A DNA stretch of 8,959 nucleotides, from NCBI GenBank assembly GCA_016206635.1, contig JACQRF010000105.1:1-8959 (forward strand), in the 5' to 3' direction. The stretch is from Candidatus Omnitrophota bacterium (GTDB lineage: Bacteria; Omnitrophota; Gorgyraeia; 1-14-0-20-64-10; JACQQZ01). A program made the position numbers and the translations under genes. The notes under the pieces are model-generated. The model was not told the DNA's origin and did no database searches. It worked only from the letters and a program-made list of their open reading frames with translations. Within the stretch, counting starts at the first letter, position 1, and every line of letters starts with the position of its first letter. Positions 1-6,488 of the stretch are shown in pieces.

Positions 1-768
1 CAACCGCTCCATCAACCGGAAGATCTGCTCCTCGTCGGTGAACGACAGCTCGAGGTCGAGCTGAGTGAACTCCGGCTGGCGGTCGGCCCGCAAATCCTCA
101 TCGCGGAAACACCGCGCGATCTGGTAGTACCGCTCGAAGCCGGCCACCATCAAGAGCTGCTTGAAGAGCTGCGGCGACTGCGGCAGGGCGAAGAATTGGC
201 CCGGGTTGAGCCGGCTGGGGACGAGGTAGTCGCGCGCCCCCTCCGGGGTGGATTTGGTCAGGATCGGCGTCTCGACTTCCGTGAACCCTTCCCGGTCGAG
301 GAATTCCCGGATGACGCGCAGCACCTGGTGGCGGATGAGAAAGCGCTCCTGCACCGACGGGCGCCTCAGGTCGAGGTAGCGGTATTGGGCGCGGAGCTCC
401 TCGGAGATCTCGGCCGTCTCGTCGGCGATCTCAAACGGCGGGGTCGCGGCCGGATTGAGCACGACCAGCTCGGTCACCTCCAGCTCGACGGCGCCGGTCT
501 TGAGTTTGGGATTCTCAGTGCCGGCGGGCCGCGCCCGCACCGTGCCGGTCATCCGGACGACGTACTCCGACCGGAGGTCGCGGGCCGTGGCGTGAACGTC
601 GGCATGCTCTGTCGGGTTGAACACCGTCTGCAGGAGGCCGGAGCGGTCCCGCACGTCAATGAACGTGAGCCCGCCGTGGTCGCGGCGGCGGTGCACCCAG
701 CCGCAGACGGTCACGGTCCGGCCGATCTCGGCGGGGCCGATACTGGCGCACGGCTGGCGGCGCGTCAT
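1..768 (-). CDS. aspS: Aspartyl-tRNA synthetase, N-terminal 256 residues (3' end outside window)
   Basis: Class II aminoacyl-tRNA synthetase that charges tRNA-Asp (and perhaps tRNA-Asn) with aspartate in the cytoplasm. My translation of 768 down to 1 gives 256 codons with no stop, running off the window edge. Residues 1-110 form the OB-fold anticodon-binding domain (CGWVHRRRDHGG at 22-33). The catalytic domain follows, with YRYLDLRRP, TPEGARDYLVPSR, FFALPQSPQLFKQLLMVAGF and then RCFRDEDLRADRQPEFTQLD, which is motif 2. These blocks match bacterial AspRS almost word for word. The start is the ATG at 766-768, which overlaps the hisS stop as ATGA, with a GGAAAGGA ribosome site just upstream. Residue 31 is His and residue 83 is Gly, the pair found in non-discriminating AspRS such as that of Pseudomonas; E. 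coli has Leu and Lys there. The bacterial-specific GAD insertion lies beyond the window. Confidence 0.97.
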   Translation of the reverse strand, partial: MTRRQPCASIGPAEIGRTVTVCGWVHRRRDHGGLTFIDVRDRSGLLQTVFNPTEHADVHATARDLRSEYVVRMTGTVRARPAGTENPKLKTGAVELEVTELVVLNPAATPPFEIADETAEISEELRAQYRYLDLRRPSVQERFLIRHQVLRVIREFLDREGFTEVETPILTKSTPEGARDYLVPSRLNPGQFFALPQSPQLFKQLLMVAGFERYYQIARCFRDEDLRADRQPEFTQLDLELSFTDEEQIFRLMERL

Positions 769-2054
769 GCGTCCTTTCCGGTACCGGCCGTGAGGCGCCG
801 CAATTCCTCGACGCACTGCGCCCACGCCACCGGGGCCTGCGCGCGCTGCCGCATGTCGCGGATCGTCACCGTCTGATTGGCCACTTCATCGTCGCCCAGC
901 AACGCCACGTACGGGCACCCCAGTTTGCTCGCCTGTTCCATTTGCCGCTTGAACGATCGCCCTTCATACTCGCCGGCGGCGGTCAGGCCGGCCTCGCGGA
1001 GCCGCTGCAGCAATTCCATGCCTTTGCGTTGCGCGGCGTCGCCGAGCGCCGCGACGAACACCGACGGCGCGGGCACCGGGGCGGGCGCCACCTGCTCCGC
1101 GTCGAGCGCCATCAACACCCGCTCCAACCCCAGCGCGAACCCGACCGCCGGCACCGGCGAGGAGCCGCCCATCTGCTGCACCAGATCGTCGTACCGACCG
1201 CCGCCGCCGAGGGCATCTTGCGCGCCGAGGCCGGGGTGCGCCACTTCGAACGCCGTGCGCGAATAATAATCGAGGCCGCGCACGAGGAGGGGATCCGGCT
1301 CGTACGAGACCTTCAACGTCGTGAGCGCAGCCGTCGCCGCCTCGACATGGCGCCGGCAGTCCTCGCAGAGCCAGTCGGACGATCCGACGCTGCCGTGCGC
1401 GATCGTCCGGCACCGCTCGCGCTTGCAGTCCAGGATCCGCAGGGGATTCGTCGTCAACCGCGCCCGGCACTCCTCGCACAGCTCCGCGGCGCGGCCAGTG
1501 AAAGAGCGCCGGAGTTGTTCGATCAGCCTCGGCCGGTCGTTCCGGCACCCCAGGTTGTTGATCTTCAGCGCGGCCTGCTTCAATCCGAGCGCCGAGAGCA
1601 GATGCATCAGCAGCGCCAACACCTCGGCATCCTGGTACGGGCTGGCGGCGCCAAACACCTCGACGCCGAGCTGGTGGAACTGCCGGCGGCGGCCCGCTTG
1701 CGGGCGCTCGGCCCGGAACATCGGGCCGAGGTAGTACCATTTCACCAGCCCGCCGGTTTTATCCAGCCCGTGCTCAAGGTAGCACCGCACCGCCGAGGCG
1801 GTGCCTTCCGGCCGCAGCACGATCTCGCGGCCGCCGCGGTCCTGGAACCGGTACATCTGCTTCTGGACCACCTCGGTCGTCTCCCCCAGCGATTGGAGAA
1901 ACACCTCGGCGTACTCGAGGATCGGCGTGCGGACTTCCTGGAAACCGTAGCGGGCCAGCACCTGTCGGGCCGTCTGCTCGACCGCCTGCCAGCGAGCGGT
2001 GTCCGCCGGGAGCACGTCGCTGGCGCCGCCGAGGGCTTCAAGTCGAGTGGCCAT
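765..2054 (-). CDS. hisS: Histidyl-tRNA synthetase
   Basis: Class II synthetase that attaches histidine to tRNA-His; a homodimer in the cytoplasm. The 429-residue length is normal for bacterial HisRS. Visible elements are the start block LGGASDVLP (8-16), motif 1 region VRTPILEYAEVF (41-52), motif 2 FRAERPQAGRRRQFHQ (113-128), the HisA motif VRGLDYYS (258-265), the HisB block GGGGRYDDL (283-291), motif 3 AVGFALGLERV (303-313) and the anticodon-binding domain (about 330-425). An insertion between motif 2 and HisA carries six cysteines: C193-x2-C196, C210, C215 and C230-x2-C233. Such cysteines occur in some bacterial HisRS; a structural metal site is possible but is my inference. The gene lies 54 nt after HU with no clear terminator between them, and its TGA overlaps the aspS ATG. 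I see no good Shine-Dalgarno before the ATG at 2052-2054, so expression may rely on the HU leader transcript. Confidence 0.98.
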   Translation of the reverse strand: MATRLEALGGASDVLPADTARWQAVEQTARQVLARYGFQEVRTPILEYAEVFLQSLGETTEVVQKQMYRFQDRGGREIVLRPEGTASAVRCYLEHGLDKTGGLVKWYYLGPMFRAERPQAGRRRQFHQLGVEVFGAASPYQDAEVLALLMHLLSALGLKQAALKINNLGCRNDRPRLIEQLRRSFTGRAAELCEECRARLTTNPLRILDCKRERCRTIAHGSVGSSDWLCEDCRRHVEAATAALTTLKVSYEPDPLLVRGLDYYSRTAFEVAHPGLGAQDALGGGGRYDDLVQQMGGSSPVPAVGFALGLERVLMALDAEQVAPAPVPAPSVFVAALGDAAQRKGMELLQRLREAGLTAAGEYEGRSFKRQMEQASKLGCPYVALLGDDEVANQTVTIRDMRQRAQAPVAWAQCVEELRRLTAGTGKDA

Positions 2055-2108
2055 GCGTCTTGTCGGTTAGACCTGTAGGCTGGAGAACGACAACCGGCGC
2101 GGCGCGCG

Positions 2109-2381
2109 TCAGCGCACGTCGCGCTTCATGATCAAGCCGGGCTTGAACACCACGACCCGCTTCGGGGGCACCGGCACTTTTTCCCCCGTGCGAGGATTCC
2201 GGCCGGTCCGGCCCTTGCGGGTCTTGACTTTAAAAATGCCGAAGTTGCGCAGCTCGACGGTCTCGCCGCGGCTGAGGGCGGCGACAATCACATCCAACGC
2301 CCGCTGCAACGCCTTCTTAACATCCACCTGCTTGAGGTGCGCATCCGCAGCCACTTGCAGGACGATATCTTTCTTGGTCAT
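2109..2381 (-). CDS. HU/IHF-family DNA-binding protein
   Basis: Small basic nucleoid-associated protein that bends and compacts DNA as a dimer. The 90-residue length is exactly the family norm. The N-terminal helices hold TKKDIVLQVA and LKQVDVKKALQRALDVIVAAL, followed by the beta core VELRNFGIFKVKTRKGRTG. The family signature GRNPRTGE is at 60-67, with the intercalating proline at P63, and a basic tail follows (PPKRVVVFKPGLIMKR). Residues alone do not decide between HU and an IHF-like paralogue. The start ATG (2379-2381) has a GGAG ribosome site six bases upstream. A near-consensus promoter lies about 60 nt upstream, making this the first gene of an apparent HU-hisS-aspS operon. An abundant nucleoid protein leading a synthetase operon is a slightly unusual pairing. 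Confidence 0.97.
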   Translation of the reverse strand: MTKKDIVLQVAADAHLKQVDVKKALQRALDVIVAALSRGETVELRNFGIFKVKTRKGRTGRNPRTGEKVPVPPKRVVVFKPGLIMKRDVR

Positions 2382-2387
2382 CGAGGA

Positions 2388-2391
2388 CTCC
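2388..2391 (-). promoter_or_regulatory. Ribosome binding site of the HU gene
   Basis: GGAG on the minus strand with a six-base gap to the ATG at 2381. It supports the 90-residue start and is the clearest Shine-Dalgarno in the window. Confidence 0.7.
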
Positions 2392-2437
2392 GCGCGCGTT
2401 GACGTAACACTAGGTGTAGTTCAAAGATACGGCGATG

Positions 2438-2466
2438 AGGATACCGCGCGGTGGGAGGAATGTCAA
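2438..2466 (-). promoter_or_regulatory. Sigma70-type promoter of HU-hisS-aspS
   Basis: On the minus strand a perfect -35 box TTGACA (2461-2466) is followed by a 17-base spacer and a -10 box TATCCT (2438-2443, four of six consensus bases). Transcription would begin near 2430, leaving a leader of about 50 nt before the HU ATG. A short inverted repeat TGTCA/TGACA (2461-2465 and 2476-2480) overlaps the -35 box and might be an operator, but it is too short to claim. This promoter implies that the three downstream genes are transcribed separately from the toxin-antitoxin pair. Confidence 0.72.
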
Positions 2467-2501
2467 GTGTCGGAGTGACAACTGGGTACTGAAGATGGTG
2501 C

Positions 2502-2516
2502 GGTGTCGGCGACACC
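2502..2516 (-). terminator. Short hairpin after the abiEii stop, possible weak terminator
   Basis: A perfect 6-bp stem GGTGTC/GACACC with a 3-nt loop, 14 nt past the abiEii TGA. No T-run follows on the minus strand, so it is not a classical intrinsic terminator. Its position between abiEii and the HU promoter is the only support. The rest of the 2382-2530 gap holds the HU promoter, its leader and ribosome site, and no visible gene. Confidence 0.25.
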
Positions 2517-2530
2517 TTCCAGGAACCGCG

Positions 2531-3397
2531 TCAGGCGAGCAGGGCGGCGACTTGGGGGCGGAGCGCCTCGATCACCGTGGGGTAGTCGGGGAGCTGCGGC
2601 GCCAAGGGGCCGAGCCACTGCGTCCACGTCTGCTCCACGCCCGTCAGAATAGCGTTGGGAAAGAAATCTTCGGGACCTGCGAACGCCACGTCGCGCACCG
2701 CGCACTTCTCGCGCAGGAAGACCGGAAATCCGGACAGGTCGAGGCGGTCCCGATACGCGCCGAGGATTCTCCACAAATCGTAGTAGTCCCGCGCACGGGA
2801 GCGCACCCATCCCCGGCGTTCCAGGGCGCGCCGATGCTGCAAAATGGTCCGCAGTTTCTCCGCCATGATTTCTTCCAATGAGTAGGTGAGCACTTGCGCA
2901 GCCAAGGGTTCGCCATAGTCGTGCAGGACGGGACGCCGGAGCGGCGGCTTCAACAGCCGCTCGTCCGTCGTGATCTCGACCATGACATGCGTCTGGGGCC
3001 CCCGGTGCCAGGGGAACCGCGCCCGGAGATCGAACGCCTCCTGGCCGCCCGGATGCGGCGCCCGCTCCACGTGGCGTTCGCAGACGATCTCCACGGGCGC
3101 GTAGGGATCCAGCAGTGCGACCGCCCGAGCGCACGCCGCCTGCACGGCGGCGTCCATCGCCGCGCCGGTCGGCACGGTGCCGACAGCGGTGAAGTCCAGG
3201 TCTTCGGAGAAGCGATAGTCACCGAAGTAGCACTTCTTCAGGGCGGTCCCACCCTTGAACAGGAGCGCGTCGCGCAGGGCCTCCACCTCCGTGATGCCGG
3301 CCAACACCCAGGACAGCAGATAATCGCGCTCGAGCGCCTCCCAGGGCAGGCCGAGCCGGGCGCGGGCCTCCTGGAGTCGAAGACGCAACGGTTTCAT
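2531..3397 (-). CDS. AbiEii-family nucleotidyltransferase toxin
   Basis: Toxin of a type IV toxin-antitoxin / abortive-infection pair, a DNA polymerase beta-like nucleotidyltransferase (AbiEii/AbiGii family). Members studied elsewhere (MenT proteins) add nucleotides to tRNA acceptor ends and stop translation; the substrate here is unknown. The 288 residues contain the glycine-rich motif LFKGGTALKKCY (46-57) and the metal-binding motif RFSEDLDF (62-69), with D66 and D68 as the DxD pair. The conserved lysine helix LEEIMAEKLRTIL (174-186) and RDYYDLWRIL (203-212) follow. All expected catalytic motifs are intact, so the toxin looks active. The ATG at 3395-3397 overlaps the antitoxin stop as ATGA, so translation is probably coupled; no strong Shine-Dalgarno is seen. 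GC content matches the neighbouring housekeeping genes. Confidence 0.92.
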   Translation of the reverse strand: MKPLRLRLQEARARLGLPWEALERDYLLSWVLAGITEVEALRDALLFKGGTALKKCYFGDYRFSEDLDFTAVGTVPTGAAMDAAVQAACARAVALLDPYAPVEIVCERHVERAPHPGGQEAFDLRARFPWHRGPQTHVMVEITTDERLLKPPLRRPVLHDYGEPLAAQVLTYSLEEIMAEKLRTILQHRRALERRGWVRSRARDYYDLWRILGAYRDRLDLSGFPVFLREKCAVRDVAFAGPEDFFPNAILTGVEQTWTQWLGPLAPQLPDYPTVIEALRPQVAALLA

Positions 3398-4230
3398 GGC
3401 CGCACCGTCCCCGGCAGGTTCACCTGGATTTTCCAGCGGGCGTCATGCGGCCCGCGCCGAGGGCCGTTTGGATCGAGGACGCGAGAACCCGTGAGGGGGA
3501 CCATCCGCAGTGGGTCCAGGCGATCCTCGGCCACCCCCTGCCGCGCCAACACCCAGCCGAGTCGCTTGGCCGTCGCGGCGTCCAGGCGGAGGGCATAGCG
3601 GATCATCCGTTCCACATCCAGCACGGGGGCCCGCGCCTCGAAGGCATGGAGCACTTCGGCAAAGTCGCCGCAGTACCGCGGGGTCATCAGCCCATCCAGC
3701 AAGGTACGCTCGGGGTCGGTGATCATGATCCGGGACTCCTGCACCCATACCTCGCGGGCGCCGAAGAACCGTTCGGGCTTCACCTGCACGAATTGATACC
3801 GGACGGCGCCCACCGGATACGCAGGGTCTGCGTCTTCCGCCGCCCGGCCCCGCCGACGCGGCACCGACCGGGCCGTGGTCAGCACGAAGACACGTCGAGG
3901 CGCCTGCTCCGTCAATCCGTGGTAGCTCATCGCCGACCAATGACTGATGGCGGCCGGTTGGACCAACGCCATCGCAATCTCAAACTCATGGAGCGGGGTC
4001 GTCCCCGGCGCCGCCCCGGAGCAGGCGTAGAGCCCCTTCTTCAACCGGACGATCCACCCGGACCTGGCGAGATGATGCAGGGCCTGGCGAACATAGCCGG
4101 ACGACAGGCCAACGGAGGGGGCTGTCTTCCGAGCCGATTCCACCGTGAACGTGCGAAGCCCCTCTGCACACAGCTTCCTGACCAGCTCAACACCAACCGA
4201 TGTATGTATGAGACGCTCGCTATCCATCAT
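3394..4230 (-). CDS. AbiEi-family antitoxin / transcriptional repressor
   Basis: Antitoxin partner of the downstream AbiEii toxin. In characterised systems AbiEi neutralises the toxin without a stable complex (type IV) and represses its own promoter through an N-terminal winged helix. The 278 residues show this layout: a winged-helix region at about 13-70 (SSGYVRQALHHLARSGWIVRLKKGLYAC), the AbiEi core ISHWSAMSYHGLTEQAPRRVFVLT (95-118), and the conserved block ITDPERTLLDGLMTPRYCG (170-188). The C-terminal part includes AKRLGWVLARQG (221-232). The first two codons are both ATG. The second (4225-4227) sits seven bases from GAGG and may be the true start, removing one residue. The order antitoxin then toxin with a four-base overlap is the classical arrangement. 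Confidence 0.92.
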   Translation of the reverse strand: MMDSERLIHTSVGVELVRKLCAEGLRTFTVESARKTAPSVGLSSGYVRQALHHLARSGWIVRLKKGLYACSGAAPGTTPLHEFEIAMALVQPAAISHWSAMSYHGLTEQAPRRVFVLTTARSVPRRRGRAAEDADPAYPVGAVRYQFVQVKPERFFGAREVWVQESRIMITDPERTLLDGLMTPRYCGDFAEVLHAFEARAPVLDVERMIRYALRLDAATAKRLGWVLARQGVAEDRLDPLRMVPLTGSRVLDPNGPRRGPHDARWKIQVNLPGTVRP

Positions 4231-4243
4231 TCGTCCTCATCGT

Positions 4244-4288
4244 ATTATATCCACTATAGATCATACCTGACATAAAACTATATTGCAA
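4244..4288 (-). promoter_or_regulatory. Promoter region of abiEi-abiEii
   Basis: In the AT-rich gap 4231-4336 the minus strand shows TTGCAA (4283-4288), a 17-base spacer and TATGAT (4260-4265), a good sigma70-like pair. A second perfect -10 box, TATAAT (4244-4249), lies closer to the start codon but has only a poor -35 partner. Transcription from the first pair would begin near 4253, about 22 nt before the ATG. No gene is seen in this gap, and no obvious terminator for the upstream methyltransferase-like gene. Confidence 0.6.
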
Positions 4289-4294
4289 TAGTTT
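4275..4294. promoter_or_regulatory. Inverted repeat over the abiE -35 box, candidate AbiEi operator
   Basis: AAACTAT (4275-4281), six bases, then ATAGTTT (4288-4294): a perfect 7-bp inverted repeat whose centre contains the -35 hexamer TTGCAA. AbiEi proteins autorepress by binding inverted repeats in their promoter, so this is the natural operator candidate. Binding is inferred from position only. Confidence 0.5.
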
Positions 4295-4336
4295 GTTTAC
4301 ATCGAACAATCGCTAATGATCAATTTCTAGAGACGA

Positions 4337-6421
4337 TTAGTATTGTGTGCTGAAAACGGTGCGGTCTTCGAGGCCGGTGCGGAGGATCGTCTCGGGGCGG
4401 ACGCGGAGGAGGCGGCCGTCCAGCGCTAAGGCGATGGCGGCCAGGAGATTCAGGTCGTCGGCCGCCAGCAACGTAGCCACCGGGACGATGAGGATGGGGG
4501 TGCGAGTCCCGGCCGTCGGGCGCCATTGGTCTTCAAGCCCTGCCGCGATGGTGTCCGGCAGAAGAATCACATCACGGGGCGTGAGATCGGCGGCCGCCAA
4601 CTGTACCCGCGCTGCCTCGGCGTCGGCCGGCAATGGAATCGCCGTCACGCCGGCCGCGCTCGGCGGCATCACGTCAGAGTGATAGAACATCCGGACCACC
4701 TGCGGCGCCGTGGTCGCATCCTCAATCACCGCCCGCTGCTGGCCTGGTTGCGCGTGTCCGGCCTCGATCAAGCTCGGCGCCGCCATGCCACTCTCGCCGC
4801 TCGTCAACCCCTGGTAGAACCTGATCTGTGTGTTGCCGAGCTCCTCATCCGACCGCGTCATCGGTCGCGCCGCCCGATCGGCCGCCGTCACCGGCACCTT
4901 AAACCCGCCCGCCTCCCACGCGACTGGCAACGTGCCTTCCTCCATTCCGGCGGCGGGTTTTCGGGCCACCACAACGTAAACAGTTGATTTAATTTTTGCT
5001 CTATCGGGGGGGATGGCTGGGTCTCTGCGATACTCATAATGCCCCTTATGATATTGCAACACATTATGCTCGCTCGGAAGGATGGGCAGGGTCGCTCTAT
5101 CCAACTCCACCTCTGCTGTGATGGGCTCCGTTCTCACGACCTGGAAACCGGTTTCTCGAAGAGATTTCCCAAGATGCTCTTGGAATTCCGTGACCGCGTC
5201 AAACGTTTCGGTTGGCAGTCTTAGCGTGAAGGATAGGGCCATATGCAATCTCAACAAGCGCTCCAGTTGCTCCGTCTCGGGCATGCGAAGGATCCGAAGC
5301 CACTCCGCCGCAGGAGCTTGGATATACTGCCGGAGCAACGCCAACGACTCCGAGTCTACAACAGAACTGCTTTGTCGAATTCTCTGCAACAGTTCACGAC
5401 GGTTCACTTTTGTATAGGCTTGCAGATGACGCGCGGGAAACAACACATCTTCGGGGAAACGGGCCATCGTCATGGTGTGGCTTGGCTGGGAGTCGAAAAA
5501 GCCGATTGTCACACCGCCGGGCTTTAACACGCGCCGTATCTCTCTGAGCGCCTTTTGGAGATCATGTATCGCATCGAATACCTCAATACTCACGATCCCT
5601 GGTACGGTGTTATCTTCCAAGGACATGTCGTAGATATCGATGACCTTCTTGGGTGTATCAAACCGATTGGCCGCCAAAATCCTTGGATCCAAGTCGCTCT
5701 GCACCAAGCGGGATCGCAATCGGTCCGACATCAGCCGCGCGAGCTCTCCATCGCCACTACCGACCTCCATGATCGAGTCGTTCTCTCCTAGGTATGTGGT
5801 GATGATTTCTTCAATGATCTTGCGTGTCGCAGGACGGGCTGCTCTTCGGCTTCGGTCGAATACCTCGAACTCGTTCAACGTAAACTGGATCGCGCTGTCT
5901 GTTCCGTATTCCCGGCGCTTGACACCACGCTTGATACCATAGGAGATCAGCCCTAGCCCCAGAGTTCCGCTTGCCACCGTGGTGAGAAATGCGCGGCGGG
6001 TGAAAGTAAAATCCAACGAATTTTTTACAGAATGAAGCTTGGTGAGACTGACACTCGGCACTATGTCCTGCAATCTCTCGATGAAGTCATCCGCATTTCT
6101 GTACGGGTTCCACAATGTCCTCTGCCGAACAATCTCTTGGGCCAACTGAGACCGCTGTTCGTTTCCTAGGGACCGTAAGGCCGGCAGCCGATCTAGATGC
6201 TTTTTGATCTGCCTTGCCGACGACCAGTTGACATGGACCTTATCTTCTTCCAACCCTGTCGTGGAGCGCGCGGCGGGTGGGCTAGATATTTCACGGGCAA
6301 GCTCTCCTTGGGTCGTGCCCTCCAACCCCGCGCGCAGGGCAAAGGCCGGTACCGGGCCGGCCAGCAACAGGGCGCTGGCGGTCAGGAGCGCCAGGATACG
6401 ACGGAACGGTTGGGGCATCAT
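4337..6421 (-). CDS. Exported or membrane-anchored multidomain protein with SAM methyltransferase domain
   Basis: No gene name recognised. From the ATG at 6419-6421 it has 694 residues. A signal peptide (1-28, RRILALLTASALLLAGPVPAFA) precedes AGLEG. Residues 61-133 resemble a degenerate ComEA-like helix-hairpin-helix region. Residues 141-163 (TRRAFLTTVASGTLGLGLISYG) are a hydrophobic segment with a twin-arginine-like motif, followed by basic KRGVKRR. A class I SAM methyltransferase occupies about 200-490, with motif I IMEVGSGDGE (217-226), acidic D243 and VLKPGGVTIGFFD (298-310). Residues 500-694 are an unrecognised alpha/beta module. Five (A/T)G(L/M)E(G/E/D) tags sit at 31, 55, 491, 627 and 682. 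The middle part is lower in GC than both ends. The open frame extends upstream to 6604, but that would run through a long hairpin and start at TTG with no ribosome site, so I prefer 6421. Substrate unknown; a small-molecule, lipid or protein methyltransferase are all possible. Confidence 0.75.
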   Translation of the reverse strand: MMPQPFRRILALLTASALLLAGPVPAFALRAGLEGTTQGELAREISSPPAARSTTGLEEDKVHVNWSSARQIKKHLDRLPALRSLGNEQRSQLAQEIVRQRTLWNPYRNADDFIERLQDIVPSVSLTKLHSVKNSLDFTFTRRAFLTTVASGTLGLGLISYGIKRGVKRREYGTDSAIQFTLNEFEVFDRSRRAARPATRKIIEEIITTYLGENDSIMEVGSGDGELARLMSDRLRSRLVQSDLDPRILAANRFDTPKKVIDIYDMSLEDNTVPGIVSIEVFDAIHDLQKALREIRRVLKPGGVTIGFFDSQPSHTMTMARFPEDVLFPARHLQAYTKVNRRELLQRIRQSSSVVDSESLALLRQYIQAPAAEWLRILRMPETEQLERLLRLHMALSFTLRLPTETFDAVTEFQEHLGKSLRETGFQVVRTEPITAEVELDRATLPILPSEHNVLQYHKGHYEYRRDPAIPPDRAKIKSTVYVVVARKPAAGMEEGTLPVAWEAGGFKVPVTAADRAARPMTRSDEELGNTQIRFYQGLTSGESGMAAPSLIEAGHAQPGQQRAVIEDATTAPQVVRMFYHSDVMPPSAAGVTAIPLPADAEAARVQLAAADLTPRDVILLPDTIAAGLEDQWRPTAGTRTPILIVPVATLLAADDLNLLAAIALALDGRLLRVRPETILRTGLEDRTVFSTQY
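4364..6331 (-). repeat. Five dispersed GLE peptide tags within the methyltransferase-like gene
   Basis: AGLEG (6317-6331), TGLEE (6245-6259), AGMEE (4937-4951), AGLED (4529-4543) and TGLED (4364-4378) encode variants of (A/T)G(L/M)E(E/D/G). Codons differ between copies, so the likeness is at protein level. The tags flank the recognised modules: after the signal peptide, before the HhH-like part, after the methyltransferase, inside the tail and eight residues before the C-terminus. Confidence 0.7.
4960..6260. other. Lower-GC segment inside the methyltransferase-like gene
   Basis: By eye the stretch is near 50% GC, while the gene's two ends and all neighbouring genes are above 60%. It covers the HhH-like, transmembrane and methyltransferase parts, and its borders fall within a few tens of bases of the TGLEE and AGMEE tags. 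I infer a separately acquired module. Confidence 0.6.
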
Positions 6422-6488
6422 CTCAAAGTAAGTATGCCATGCGGAGAGGAAGAAAAACAAGGCGAGAGCTAAATTTAGAGTCTCTGAG

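Noticed and set aside
778..787. Palindrome CCGGTACCGG at the hisS-aspS junction, repeated at 6346-6355
   Set aside because: Both copies lie inside coding sequence of high GC, are only 10 bp and have no shared flanks; chance is sufficient.
942..2078. Long plus-strand open frame (378 codons) opposite hisS, and similar long frames opposite the other genes
   Set aside because: High GC makes long antisense frames common. The predicted peptides are Arg/Ala/Pro-rich with no domain, and the minus-strand frame is an unmistakable HisRS.
2519..2527. CCAGGAACC at the abiEii stop resembling part of the dnaE hairpin arm
   Set aside because: Only about eight bases match and there is no paired arm nearby, so it is not a second copy of the hairpin element.
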